DNA from: Xanthobacter aminoxidans
GTDB lineage: Bacteria; Pseudomonadota; Alphaproteobacteria; Rhizobiales; Xanthobacteraceae
Length of the DNA: 64,000 bases
Direction: 5' to 3'
NCBI RefSeq assembly: GCF_023571765.1
Contig: NZ_JAMJXC010000002.1
Coordinates: 62,001 to 126,000 of the forward strand
Positions 1 to 10,331 of the stretch are shown piece by piece. Position numbers and translations under genes: made by a program. Numbering within the stretch: position 1 is the first letter of the stretch; each line of letters begins with the position of its first letter. The notes below the pieces were generated by a model. That model worked only from the letters and a program-made list of their open reading frames with translations, did not search any database and had not been told where the DNA came from.

Positions 1-850
1 GTTCCAATCCGATGAAGCCGCCGCCCACCACCGCGACCGTGCGCGCGGACGCCAGGGACGCCGCGATGGCCTCCGCATCCTCAAGGGTGCGCAGGTGGTG
101 AACACCCGGCAGATCATCGCCGGGAATACCGAGGCGCCGGGCCGTTCCGCCAGTGGCGATGAGTAGGGCGCCATAGGGAATTTGCGCGTTATCCGAGAGG
201 GTTGCGACCCGCGCCTCCGCATCGACAGCTGTGACGCGTACGCCCGGATGGAAGGTCACGCCCAGCGCCGCCACGTCGGCGGGCGGCAGGCGACAGGCGG
301 ACGCGCGATCGAAGGCGTCGCCAAGCGCTTCCTTGGAGAGCGGAGGCCGCTCATAGGGCAGATGCGGCTCGGCGCCGACGAGGTGGATGGGAGCCGAAAA
401 ACCGGCCGCCCGTGCTGCGCGGATGGCGGCGGCGGCGGCCTGTCCGGCCCCGGCGATGACCAGGGGCAGGGAGCTTCCGCCCGTGTTTTCAGCTACTTGA
501 ACCTCTTCCAGCGGTCCGGCATCAGAAGGGCTCTCGCTGGCGCTATCGAGGTCCACGAACACCGCGCCGCCCTCCACCTTGGCGGCATAGGTGGCGAGGT
601 CCTGGGTGAGAGGGGCGCACAGGGCGCGGCCGGTGCGGATGTCGAAGACGCCCTGGTGGAGGGGGCATTCGATGGTGCCGTCCTCCACATAGCCGTCCTT
701 CAGGAAGGCCAGCGCGTGGGTGCAGATACCATGGGTGGCGTGAACCTCATTTCCCATACGAAACAAGGCGATAGGGACACCATCCACCTCGACGCCGGTG
801 ACGCCGCCGTCGCGCAGCGCGTCGAGTTCCGCCACCTTTCTGAAACCCAT
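1..850 (-). CDS. Rieske ferredoxin / FAD-dependent ferredoxin reductase fusion, 3' end outside window
   Basis: The gene enters from the left edge; 283 N-terminal residues are visible from the ATG at 850. Residues 1-105 form a Rieske [2Fe-2S] domain with ligand pairs C43-T-H45 and C62-P-L-H65. After a short acidic linker, a first Rossmann motif GAGQAA (about 133-138) opens an FAD-dependent pyridine nucleotide-disulfide oxidoreductase domain. The second motif, GGGFIG for NAD(H), lies at the window edge. Such proteins pass electrons from NADH to oxygenases or hydroxylases. It lies downstream of the molybdenum hydroxylase genes on the same strand after an 86-bp gap and may accept or supply their electrons; that link is inferred from position. 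Confidence 0.85.
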   Translation of the reverse strand, partial: MGFRKVAELDALRDGGVTGVEVDGVPIALFRMGNEVHATHGICTHALAFLKDGYVEDGTIECPLHQGVFDIRTGRALCAPLTQDLATYAAKVEGGAVFVDLDSASESPSDAGPLEEVQVAENTGGSSLPLVIAGAGQAAAAAIRAARAAGFSAPIHLVGAEPHLPYERPPLSKEALGDAFDRASACRLPPADVAALGVTFHPGVRVTAVDAEARVATLSDNAQIPYGALLIATGGTARRLGIPGDDLPGVHHLRTLEDAEAIAASLASARTVAVVGGGFIGLE

Positions 851-877
851 CGCGTCCTCCCACCGTTTCCGGCGATT

Positions 878-890
878 TTAATCAGTATAC
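878..890 (-). promoter_or_regulatory. Candidate operator copy A (TTAATCAGTATAC)
   Basis: This AT-rich 13-mer lies in the 86-bp gap between the Rieske-reductase start and the end of the hydroxylase small-subunit gene. TTAATCAGTAT also occurs at 10480-10490 on the opposite strand and, with two changes, at 10348-10360. All three copies are in spacers that flank the catabolic gene set. It may be a regulator site or part of an internal promoter for the Rieske gene. Confidence 0.4.
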
Positions 891-936
891 TTTGCATTTT
901 CGGGCGACAAGACACCCGGCATTCGCACATTCCACA

Positions 937-2064
937 TCAGTTCAGGTGGCGTTCCACCCAGGTTTTCACCCGTTCACACCACGTTGCCAGTACCACTTTG
1001 AAAATGCCGGTTGCCGAGAGTCCCGTCGCAGCGGTCGGCGCCTCCCCCTTCAGGGCGGCGGCGAGATTGGCCGCAAACACCCCCGTCAGGTGTGAGACGA
1101 GATTTTGCACGAGCGCCCCCCGTGAAAACTGGGCGAGGGGGCCGGAGATGCGGTAGCGCAGCGCGAGGTCGATGGCGCTGCCCGTGCCGGCCGGCTTCAG
1201 GGCGAAGGTGATCTCGCCATGGGCTCTTGAGCCGGAGCCACCGTCCCGGCCGGAGCCGTTGACGAGGCCGGTCCGGGCGGCGTCGTCGAAGGTCACGGTG
1301 GCGTCGCCGCCGAAGGCCGCCTTGATGGGGCCGAAGGTGACGACCATGCGGCCCTCCAGCCGCTCCCCGTCGAAGGCCGTGACCTCGGCACCGGGCAGGC
1401 AGCGGGCGATGAGGTGGATGTCCTTCAGCGCCGGCCAGACGACCTCCGGCGCGGCATCCACCGTGAGGCTCTGGCGGATCTCGCTGCCGCCCGCGCCCAC
1501 CACCGCCGGCGCCGACGCGGCCTTCACAGCGGAAGCCGCAGCAGCCACCGGCGCGGGCGCGGCAGCAGCCGCGATGCCGGCCGCCTCCGCCTGTGCGCAC
1601 GGCGCCTTTCCGGCCGAGACGGCGCAGACGGCGTTCACGATGCCCACATAGCCGGTGCAGCGGCAGAGGTTGCCGCTCAGTTCCTCACGCACCGTGCGCT
1701 CGGAACTCTCCCCCAGGCGGCTCACGATGTCGCGGGAGGAGATGAGCATGCCCGGCGTGCAGAAGCCGCACTGGAGCGCATGATGGACGGAGAAGGCCTC
1801 GCGCAGCTCGCCCATCAGCGCATCGCCATCGAAGCCCTCGATGGTGCGGATGTCCGCCCCGTCGCAGGCGGCGGCGGAGGCGATGCAGGAGCGCTGCGGC
1901 TTGCCGTCGATGAGCACGGTGCAGGCGCCGCACACCCCCTGCTCGCAGCCGAGATGCGTGCCGGTGAGGTTCAGTTCCTCGCGCAGGAAATCGGCGAGAT
2001 GGGTGCGCGGCTCTACCTGTCGGGAGAGGCGCTGGCCGTTGACGGTGAGGGTGATGGCGTTCAT
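937..2064 (-). CDS. Molybdenum hydroxylase [2Fe-2S] small subunit fused to CoxG/SRPBCC domain
   Basis: A 375-residue protein. Residues 1-150 are a CoxS/xanthine-dehydrogenase type iron-sulfur subunit with a plant-ferredoxin cluster (C40, C45, C48, C60) and a second cluster (C99, C102, C134, C136). An Ala-rich linker (about 151-193) leads to a C-terminal SRPBCC/CoxG-like domain (about 195-350). CoxS alone is usually about 160 residues, so this is a fusion. CoxG-type proteins are known in CO dehydrogenase operons as membrane-recruitment or electron-transfer accessories. The ATG at 2064 overlaps the medium-subunit stop by 4 bp, implying translational coupling. A much longer open frame continues upstream but only in an overlap with the medium-subunit gene, so I reject that extension. 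Confidence 0.88.
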   Translation of the reverse strand: MNAITLTVNGQRLSRQVEPRTHLADFLREELNLTGTHLGCEQGVCGACTVLIDGKPQRSCIASAAACDGADIRTIEGFDGDALMGELREAFSVHHALQCGFCTPGMLISSRDIVSRLGESSERTVREELSGNLCRCTGYVGIVNAVCAVSAGKAPCAQAEAAGIAAAAAPAPVAAAASAVKAASAPAVVGAGGSEIRQSLTVDAAPEVVWPALKDIHLIARCLPGAEVTAFDGERLEGRMVVTFGPIKAAFGGDATVTFDDAARTGLVNGSGRDGGSGSRAHGEITFALKPAGTGSAIDLALRYRISGPLAQFSRGALVQNLVSHLTGVFAANLAAALKGEAPTAATGLSATGIFKVVLATWCERVKTWVERHLN

Positions 2065-2882
2065 GCGAGCCCCGCATCGCTGAAGGCGCGGTCCACGGCC
2101 ACCTGATGGAGCGCGCGGAACGCCTCCGGATGGCCCGCCAGCGCGGCCTCGATTTCTTCGTGAGCGGCGGCGCGTGCCCCCGCCATGTCCCCGGCCTTCA
2201 GCCGCTCCCCAGCCCCGGCCAGAACCAGCGGCGGGGCCTCCACGGCGCCCGCCACCACGCGGGCAAGACCGCGTCCGGCATCCACCACCACGGCGCCGAT
2301 GGCCTGGGCGAATTCGCCGGTCTTGCGGCACACCTTGTGGTAGCCCGTCTTCGCCCCGGCGGAGAGCACCGGCACGCGCACGGCGGTGATGATCTCGTCC
2401 GCCCCCAGCGTGGTCGTGTAGGCCGCCAGCATGAAGTCGGCCATGGCGCAGGCCCGGGTGCCGGAGCGGCCACGAATGAGCAGCGTCGCGTCCAGCACGG
2501 TCATGGTGCTGATCCAGTCCGCCGCCGGGTCCGCATGGGCGATGCTTCCGCCGATGGTGCCGCGATTGCGCACGGCGCGATAGGCGATGCCGTGGGCGAC
2601 GCGGCGCATGAGACCGCCGGTGACATCCGGCACCACGCCGTCCTCGATCTCCGCATGGGTCCAGCCGGCGCCGATGTCGAGATGGGCCGCGCTGCCTTCC
2701 AGCGTGCGCAACTCGCCGACGCGCCGCAGGTCTACCAGAGCGGCGGGGCGGGCAAGGCGCAGGTTCAGCATCGGCCCCAGCGAGCAGCCGCCGGATACGG
2801 GCTTTGCGCCCTCCCCCGCCAGCACGGAAAGCACCTGATCGAGGGAGGTCGCGAGGGTCAGGTCGAAGGCTGCGGGCTTCAT
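2061..2882 (-). CDS. Molybdenum hydroxylase FAD-binding medium subunit (CoxM-like)
   Basis: A 273-residue protein of the CO dehydrogenase/xanthine dehydrogenase FAD subunit family, close to the usual 270-290 residues. The two flavin-binding loops are visible: SGGCSLGP near residues 30-37 (family form AGGxSL) and TIGGS near 109-113. It carries electrons from the iron-sulfur subunit to the final acceptor. It overlaps the large-subunit stop region at its 5' end and the small-subunit start at its 3' end by 4 bp each, so the order large-medium-small is one translationally coupled block. Confidence 0.9.
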   Translation of the reverse strand: MKPAAFDLTLATSLDQVLSVLAGEGAKPVSGGCSLGPMLNLRLARPAALVDLRRVGELRTLEGSAAHLDIGAGWTHAEIEDGVVPDVTGGLMRRVAHGIAYRAVRNRGTIGGSIAHADPAADWISTMTVLDATLLIRGRSGTRACAMADFMLAAYTTTLGADEIITAVRVPVLSAGAKTGYHKVCRKTGEFAQAIGAVVVDAGRGLARVVAGAVEAPPLVLAGAGERLKAGDMAGARAAAHEEIEAALAGHPEAFRALHQVAVDRAFSDAGLA

Positions 2883-5281
2883 GCGGCGCTCCGTCCGTTA
2901 TTGGCGCGACGCGCCTCGGAGAGGGCCGCGAGCACACGCTCCGGTGTCGCGGGAATCTCGCACAGGGTGGCGCCAATATCCTTCAGCGCATCATTGATGG
3001 CGTTCACGATGGCCCCCGCCGGGGCGATGGCGCCGCCCTCTCCTACTCCCTTGATGCCGTGGGCGGAAAAGGGCGAGAGCGTTTCCGTGTGGGCGATGCG
3101 CACCTTGGGCAGCTCGGTGGGGCCGGGCAGCAGATAATCCACGAGGGTGGAGGCGAGCGGCTGGCCCTCGGAATCGTAGGTGCTTTCCTCGAACAGCGCG
3201 GTGCCGACGCCCTGGGCAACGCCGCCATAGGCCTGCCCCTCGACGATCATGGGGTTCACCATGCGCCCGCAATCCTCCACCACCACATAGTCGAGGATTT
3301 CCGTCGCGCCGGTCTTCACGTCCACCGCCACGAGGGCGGCGTGGGTGGCGTAGGAGAAGAGGCCCGTGTCCACGTCCGGCTTGTAGCCTTCGGTCACTTC
3401 GAGGCCGCCCGTGTCCACGCCGTCGGGCAGCACCTCGGGGGTCCGATACCAGGCGCGGGCGATCTCGGCGAAGGAGATGGAGCCGGTCGGACCGTGGATG
3501 GCGCCGCCCTCGAACCGCACCTGATCGGCCGCGCATTGCATGAGATGGGCGGCCAGCGCCTTCACCTTTTCCGCCAGCTTCTGCGCCGCCTTGGACACGG
3601 CCCCGCCGGCCATCACCATGCCGCGCGAGGCATAGGCACCGGTCGAGAACGGCGTGGTGGCGGTGTCGCCCAGCGTGACGCGGATCTGCGCGATGGGCAG
3701 CGTGAGGATTTCGCTCGCCACCTGCGCCAGCGTCGTCTCCAGCCCCTGGCCGATGGTGTGGATGCCGGCCTTCACGTCGGCGCTGCCGTCCGGGTTGAGG
3801 CGGATGGTGGCCTGCTCGTAGCCGGGCACCAGAGGCGTGCCCCAGGAGGCAAACACCTTGGTGCCGTGGGCGGACTGCTCCGTATAGGTGGAGAAGCCGA
3901 CGCCGATGCGCCGGCCGTCCATCTCGCCCATCTTCTGCCGGGCGCGGATGGCGTCGAAGCCGATCATCTCGCGGGCAGTGGCGAGCGAAGCGGGATAGTC
4001 GCCGCTGTCGTAGAATTTCTTGGTGATGTTGAGGTACGGCATGGCCGCGGCGGGCACGAGATTTTCCGCCCGCACGTCCACCGCCTCACGGCCTACGGCG
4101 GCAGCGACCGCATCGATGGTCAGCTCCATGGCGAAGCACACGCCCGGCCGCGCCACGCCGCGATAGGGCGCGAAGGGCGGCTTGTTGGTGGCCACCGAAT
4201 AGGTCTTGCAGCGATAGTGGGGCCAGATGTACGGCCCCGGCAGATTGCCGCCGGCCTGCGCCGCCTCAAGGCACGCGGTGAAGGGCCAGACCGAATAGGC
4301 GCCCACATTCACCGCCACTTCCGCGTCGAGGGCAAGCAGCTTGCCGCGCGCGTCCGCATAGGCGGTGATGACATATTCATGCTCGCGGGCATTGGCGCCG
4401 GCGGTGAGATGCTCGCGCCGGTCCTCGATCCAGCGGAAGGGACGCTTCAGCGTCATCGCCAGCCACGCCACCAGCACTTCCTCGGGCTGGAGCAGGCACT
4501 TGTAGCCGAAGCCGCCGCCCACATCCGGCGGGGCGATGCGGATCTGCGCCTCCGGCAGGCCGAGCGTCTCGGCGAGGCCGGCGCGGATCATGTGCGGCAC
4601 CTGGGTGGAGGTGTTCACCACCAGCGTGTCGTTCTGGAAATCCCACCACGCCACCAGCCCCTTGCCCTCCATGGGGTGCATGCACTGGCGGCCGGTGCGG
4701 AAGCGCTTCTCCACCTTCACAGCGGCGGTGCGGGCGACCTCCTCGATGCCGCCGGAATCGAAGCTGGTTTCGAGGAAGAGGTTGTCGCCCCACGCCTCGT
4801 GCAGCAGAGCGGCGCCGGGTGCGCGGCCGCTGTCGCAATCGACGATGGCAGGCAGCTCCTCATAGTCGAAGAGCGTGGCCTCGCAGAGGTCCTCCGCCTC
4901 CGCGCGGGTGGGCGCATAGGCCATGGCGACGATGTCGCCGACAAAGCGCACCTTGTCCCGCGCCAGCGGCGGGTGGGCGGAGAGCTTGTAGCCGGGGATG
5001 GTGGAGCGGGTGATGATGTCGGCGACATCAGCGCAATCCGCCGAGGTGAACACCTCCCCCTCATGCCCCTGCGGCTTGGTGACTGCGAGGATGCGCGCAT
5101 GGGCCACCGGACTGCGCAGGAAGGCCACGTCGCTCATGCCGGGCATGCGGATGTCGCCGGCGAAGCGGCCGCGGCCCATCAGGTGGCGCGCATCCTCCTT
5201 GCGGCGGACACGGGCGCCGATGCCTTCGCCGCTGACGGCGGGATGGGCTTCGTGATCCCGAGTCTGTTGGTCGATCGACAT
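2879..5281 (-). CDS. Molybdenum hydroxylase molybdopterin-binding large subunit (CoxL/xanthine dehydrogenase family)
   Basis: An 800-residue catalytic subunit. It has the aldehyde oxidase/xanthine dehydrogenase hammerhead domain in the N-terminal part (about 20-130), a GGGFGYK molybdopterin-binding loop near residue 255, and the active-site glutamate in the GVGEGG motif near residue 747. The active-site loop reads PYRGVARP near residue 370. Form I CO dehydrogenase has a cysteine in AYRCSFR, so this is not a classical CO dehydrogenase and more likely hydroxylates an aldehyde or heteroaromatic ring. The start at 5281 has GAGGGG five bases upstream. The substrate cannot be read from the sequence. 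Confidence 0.9.
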   Translation of the reverse strand: MSIDQQTRDHEAHPAVSGEGIGARVRRKEDARHLMGRGRFAGDIRMPGMSDVAFLRSPVAHARILAVTKPQGHEGEVFTSADCADVADIITRSTIPGYKLSAHPPLARDKVRFVGDIVAMAYAPTRAEAEDLCEATLFDYEELPAIVDCDSGRAPGAALLHEAWGDNLFLETSFDSGGIEEVARTAAVKVEKRFRTGRQCMHPMEGKGLVAWWDFQNDTLVVNTSTQVPHMIRAGLAETLGLPEAQIRIAPPDVGGGFGYKCLLQPEEVLVAWLAMTLKRPFRWIEDRREHLTAGANAREHEYVITAYADARGKLLALDAEVAVNVGAYSVWPFTACLEAAQAGGNLPGPYIWPHYRCKTYSVATNKPPFAPYRGVARPGVCFAMELTIDAVAAAVGREAVDVRAENLVPAAAMPYLNITKKFYDSGDYPASLATAREMIGFDAIRARQKMGEMDGRRIGVGFSTYTEQSAHGTKVFASWGTPLVPGYEQATIRLNPDGSADVKAGIHTIGQGLETTLAQVASEILTLPIAQIRVTLGDTATTPFSTGAYASRGMVMAGGAVSKAAQKLAEKVKALAAHLMQCAADQVRFEGGAIHGPTGSISFAEIARAWYRTPEVLPDGVDTGGLEVTEGYKPDVDTGLFSYATHAALVAVDVKTGATEILDYVVVEDCGRMVNPMIVEGQAYGGVAQGVGTALFEESTYDSEGQPLASTLVDYLLPGPTELPKVRIAHTETLSPFSAHGIKGVGEGGAIAPAGAIVNAINDALKDIGATLCEIPATPERVLAALSEARRANNGRSAA

Positions 5282-5304
5282 GGCATCCCCTCAATCTTGG
5301 GCTG

Positions 5305-5331
5305 GCGGGGCGGCAGAGGCCGCCGCCCCGC
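5305..5331 (-). other. Intercistronic stem-loop between dctP and the hydroxylase large subunit
   Basis: A perfect 10-bp GC-rich inverted repeat (GCGGGGCGGC, loop of 7) fills the 75-bp gap after the binding-protein stop. No T-tract follows. In many transporter operons such hairpins protect the binding-protein message and raise its level over downstream genes; partial termination is the alternative. Confidence 0.6.
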
Positions 5332-5356
5332 ATCGTTCAAATCGCGAGGCTTCCGC

Positions 5357-6445
5357 TCACGGCCACTTGGGCGCGGAGAAGCGGAAGGTGTCGAGGCGGA
5401 AGTCTGCCACGCGCATCCAGGAATTGGACTCGTTCAGGAAGGTCTTCCACGGCTCGTAGATCTTCTTGAAATCGGGGTTCGACGCGGCGAGTTCCGCGAA
5501 GGTCTCCAGCGTCGCCTTGTAGACGGCCTCCATCACCGGCTGCGGGAAGGCGCGCAGCTCGACGCCGGCGGCCAGCAGGCGACGCAGCGCCTCCGGGTTC
5601 TTGGTGTCGTAGTTCGCGAGCATCATCAGGTTCTGCTCGGTGGCGGCGGTCTCGAAGGCGGCCTTGAAGCCGGGCGGCAGCGCGTCCCAGGCGTCCTTGT
5701 TGGTCAGCGTGGTGATCTGGGCGCTGCCCTCCCACCAGCCGGGCGTGTAGTAATACTTCGCCACCTTGTTGAAGCCGAGCTTCTCGTCGTCATAAGGGCC
5801 GATCCACTCGGCGGCGTCGATGGTGCCGCGCTCCAGCGAGGGATAGATGTCGCCCGGCGCGATCTGCTGCGGCACCGCGCCGAGCTTGCTCAGGATGCGG
5901 CCGCCGAGGCCGGCGATGCGCATCTTCAGGCCCTGAAGATCCTCGACGGTTTTGATCTCCTTGCGATACCAGCCGCCCATCTGCACGCCGGTATTGCCAC
6001 AGGGGAAGGAGACCATGTTCTCCTTGCCGAACAGCTCCTGGATCAGCGCCTTGCCGCCGCCGTAGTAATACCAGGCATTCTGCTGGCGGGCATTGGTGCC
6101 GAAGGCGATGCCGCCGTCGAAGGCATAGGCCGGATTCTTGCCGGTGAAGAAGGAGGTGAGGGTGTGGGAGCACTCCACCGTCTTGTTCTTGGTGGCGTCG
6201 AACACCTGCGTCGCGCCGACGATCTCGCCGCCGGCAAACGGCATCACCTCGAACTTGCCCTCGGTCAGCTCGCCGATGCGCTGGCACATGGCCACCGCCG
6301 AGCCGTAGATGGTGTCGAGGCTCTTCGGCCAGCTGGTCGCCATGCGCCACTTCACCGTGGGCTGGCTCTGGGCGATGGCCGGCGCGGCCACCAGGGTGGC
6401 GGCGGAGCCGGCGGCGATGTTCGTCAGGAAAGTCCGTCTTTTCAT
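5357..6445 (-). CDS. dctP: TRAP transporter solute-binding protein, TakP/DctP-like
   Basis: A 362-residue periplasmic binding protein of a TRAP transporter. The first 26 residues form a signal peptide with a twin-arginine-like RRTFL motif, ending AAPAIAQ. The segment AAEWIGPYDDEKLGF near the middle is typical of the TakP group, which binds 2-oxo monocarboxylates. The start is chosen at 6445 because AAGGGG lies seven bases upstream; the ATG at 6451 sits on top of that site and a start at 6571 would overlap the permease gene. It follows dctM by 49 bp. Ligand assignment is inference only. Confidence 0.88.
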   Translation of the reverse strand: MKRRTFLTNIAAGSAATLVAAPAIAQSQPTVKWRMATSWPKSLDTIYGSAVAMCQRIGELTEGKFEVMPFAGGEIVGATQVFDATKNKTVECSHTLTSFFTGKNPAYAFDGGIAFGTNARQQNAWYYYGGGKALIQELFGKENMVSFPCGNTGVQMGGWYRKEIKTVEDLQGLKMRIAGLGGRILSKLGAVPQQIAPGDIYPSLERGTIDAAEWIGPYDDEKLGFNKVAKYYYTPGWWEGSAQITTLTNKDAWDALPPGFKAAFETAATEQNLMMLANYDTKNPEALRRLLAAGVELRAFPQPVMEAVYKATLETFAELAASNPDFKKIYEPWKTFLNESNSWMRVADFRLDTFRFSAPKWP

Positions 6446-6494
6446 TGTCATTCCCCTTATTTTTGACTGGTCGGCGTCTGTCGGCAAACGGGGG

Positions 6495-8384
<1,890 letters not shown>

Positions 8385-8442
8385 CGGGCGAGACCTTCAG
8401 CGAAGCGGGCGTCAGTGCGGGGCGACGAGCAAAGAGGCGCCC

Positions 8443-9051
8443 TCATGGCCGCATGCCCCCTTCCGAGATCCGCGGGTCCACCTTGGCGAGTTCATGGAGG
8501 ATGCGCTCCGCCTCGGCCTCATGCAGGTCTGCCCCGGCGGCCTCGGCAAGGTCGCCGCGCATGATGGCGATGCGCTTGATGAGCTCGCTCACCCCTTGCA
8601 GCAGCAGCAGCGCGAAGCCCACGAGGATGAGCGCCTTGGCCGGCCACAGGATGAGCCCGCCCGCATTGGTGGAGGTCTCGCCGGACTTCAGCGAGTCGAA
8701 CACGAACGGCACCGAGAGCCACACCATCAGCGTCGAAAACACCATCAGGAACAGGACGATGCAGGCGATCTCGATGATGTTGGTCACGCGCCGGCTCAGC
8801 CGGGAGGCCACGATGTCGATGCGGATGTGCTCGTTGAGCTGGAGCGTCCACGGCGCGCAGAGCATGAAGACCGCGCCGAACAGGTACCATTGCAGTTCCA
8901 GCCAGGCGTTGGACGACACGCCGAACATCTTGCGGACCACCGCATTGGCGGCCGAAACGAGGATGGCGACGAAGATGGCCCAGCAGGCCACGCGGCCAAC
9001 GAAAACATTGAGCGCGTCGATGGAACGCGAGATCGACAATAGAGCTTTCAT
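8443..9051 (-). CDS. dctQ: TRAP transporter small permease DctQ
   Basis: A 202-residue protein with four predicted membrane segments (about 18-40, 52-72, 93-118 and 135-160). It has the DctQ-type WLELQWYLFG segment after the second span and a charged cytoplasmic C-terminal tail. It is the small membrane subunit that works with DctM and the DctP binding protein. It is the first TRAP gene of the cluster. A 70-bp AT-rich gap separates it from the upstream glutathione transferase gene, which leaves room for an internal promoter. Confidence 0.88.
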   Translation of the reverse strand: MKALLSISRSIDALNVFVGRVACWAIFVAILVSAANAVVRKMFGVSSNAWLELQWYLFGAVFMLCAPWTLQLNEHIRIDIVASRLSRRVTNIIEIACIVLFLMVFSTLMVWLSVPFVFDSLKSGETSTNAGGLILWPAKALILVGFALLLLQGVSELIKRIAIMRGDLAEAAGADLHEAEAERILHELAKVDPRISEGGMRP

Positions 9052-9121
9052 GCCTCTACTCCCGGGGCAGGGGGACGTGAGTGGCGCGTAACTTTAGAAC
9101 TCGAAAAAGAACTATTCTAAA

Positions 9122-9757
9122 CTAGGCGGCATCCGCCTGATATTTGGGGTGCGTGGACTCGAAGCAATCGAGGGCCATGCAGTTCTCGTAAATGCCCATC
9201 ACCAGCGGATAGGGCGTCACGTCGCAATTGAAGCGCTGGGCGTTGAACACCTGCGGCACCAGGCAGATGTCCGCCATGCCGGGCGCATCCCCCAGCACGA
9301 ACCTGCCGCCGAGGCCCCGCGTCGCAAGCGTCGCCTCGAGGCTCTGAAAGCCTTCGGCGATCCAGTGGGCATACCAGGCATTGCGCGCGGCCTCGTCATG
9401 GCCGAGGCGATCGAGATGCTTGAGCACCCGCACATTGTTCAGCGGGTGGATGTCGCAGCAGATGGCCTGGCTGAAGGCACGCACATAGGCCCGCTCGATG
9501 GGGTCCTTCGGCAAAAGCGCCGGCTCGGGCCGCGTCTCCTCCAGATATTCCATGATGGCGAGCGACTGGGTGAGCACCAGCGCGCCATCCACGAGGGCGG
9601 GGACAAGGCCTTGCGGATTGAGGCGCACGAAGGCATCAGCCTTGTGCTCCATCTTCGGCAGGCTGATGGCACGCGGCGTCGCGGAGAGCCCCTTGAAGGC
9701 CAGCGCGATGCGCACCCTGTAGGAGGCGGACGACCGGAAGAAACCGTAGAGTTCCAT
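9122..9757 (-). CDS. Zeta-class glutathione S-transferase, maleylacetoacetate/maleylpyruvate isomerase-like
   Basis: A 211-residue protein with an N-terminal thioredoxin-like domain (1-80) and an all-alpha GST C-domain (88-205). The N-terminal motif reads SSASYRVRIAL; classical maleylacetoacetate isomerases have SSCSxRVRIAL, so the cysteine is Ala here. The conserved glutathione-binding run VPALVDGALVLTQSLAIMEY is present. These enzymes perform glutathione-dependent cis-trans isomerization of maleyl ring-cleavage products of homogentisate or gentisate. Which applies is uncertain. The start at 9757 matches the family; longer frames to 9820 add a basic, unrelated N-terminus. Confidence 0.82.
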   Translation of the reverse strand: MELYGFFRSSASYRVRIALAFKGLSATPRAISLPKMEHKADAFVRLNPQGLVPALVDGALVLTQSLAIMEYLEETRPEPALLPKDPIERAYVRAFSQAICCDIHPLNNVRVLKHLDRLGHDEAARNAWYAHWIAEGFQSLEATLATRGLGGRFVLGDAPGMADICLVPQVFNAQRFNCDVTPYPLVMGIYENCMALDCFESTHPKYQADAA

Positions 9758-9830
9758 TTGCGCACTCTGGAAGTTTTGTTTTTTCTTCACACGCAAGGAA
9801 CGGCGACGGCGCGAAGCCATCGCCGGAGAT

Positions 9831-9849
9831 GGGCGGCGCAGAGCCGCCC
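9831..9849 (-). other. Intercistronic hairpin before the GST gene
   Basis: GGGCGGC and GCCGCCC pair around a 5-base loop in the 116-bp gap between the small barrel protein and the GST gene. A second, imperfect hairpin follows at about 9795-9820 (CGGCGA/TCGCCG). No T-tract is present, so transcript processing or partial termination is more likely than full termination. Confidence 0.4.
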
Positions 9850-9873
9850 GGAAACGTCAGCCGCCAGAAGCTG

Positions 9874-10242
9874 TCAGCCGGCAGCCTTGGCGAGGATCTC
9901 GTCGGGCGTCGAAGACACGACCTTGGCGTAGCGCGGCACGAACTTGCCGCCGACGATATGGCGGATGAAGGAGGGCTTGATCTCCTCGGCCAGGATCTTG
10001 CGGATCTTGGCGTGCTCCTCGATGTCCTTCCACTCGGCGATCAGATAGAAGCGCAGTGGATTTTCTTCATCGCGAAGCAGAACGCCGTCCTTCACCTGCG
10101 CCCACGACTTGTGCATGGGATTTCCATCCGAATAGTCGAAGTCCTCGAACTCGCGGATGAACTCCTCCTCCACGCCGGGATTGATGGTGAAGTCGTAGAT
10201 GTGGAGGTAGTTGCCCTTGGTGGCGAGCGGCTCCTGAGCCAT
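9874..10242 (-). CDS. Small protein, probable dimeric alpha/beta-barrel (ABM-like) fold
   Basis: A 122-residue soluble protein. Alternating strands and helices (YLHIYDFTINPG, then FYLIAEWKDIEEHAKIRK) resemble ferredoxin-like dimeric barrel proteins such as antibiotic-biosynthesis monooxygenases or catabolic accessory proteins. I do not recognise a named family with certainty. The start at 10242 gives a family-like length and has AGGGAG and AGGA upstream; a longer frame reaches 10371 but its first 43 residues look non-coding. It is the promoter-proximal gene of the catabolic cluster, so it may be a ring-cleavage or quinol-handling enzyme. Confidence 0.6.
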   Translation of the reverse strand: MAQEPLATKGNYLHIYDFTINPGVEEEFIREFEDFDYSDGNPMHKSWAQVKDGVLLRDEENPLRFYLIAEWKDIEEHAKIRKILAEEIKPSFIRHIVGGKFVPRYAKVVSSTPDEILAKAAG

Positions 10243-10331
10243 TCCTGTCTCCCTATCGTTCCCTGGAGACGACGCACCCGATCGCAACACGACCTGACGG
10301 CGCTTGCTCCTGTGGCGCCCGCCTGCGGCGG

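Noticed and set aside
182-1156. A 324-codon plus-strand open frame at the left edge
   Set aside because: It is opposite the Rieske-reductase gene, whose Cys/His ligands and Rossmann motifs are clear on the minus strand.
2879-5281. Annotation of the large subunit as form I CO dehydrogenase
   Set aside because: The AYRCSFR active-site loop is absent; the loop reads PYRGVARP.
2804-6466. A 1220-codon open frame on the plus strand opposite the hydroxylase genes
   Set aside because: It is antisense to recognised coding sequence, is His/Arg/Gly-rich in the way expected of shadow frames in GC-rich DNA, and has no domain similarity.
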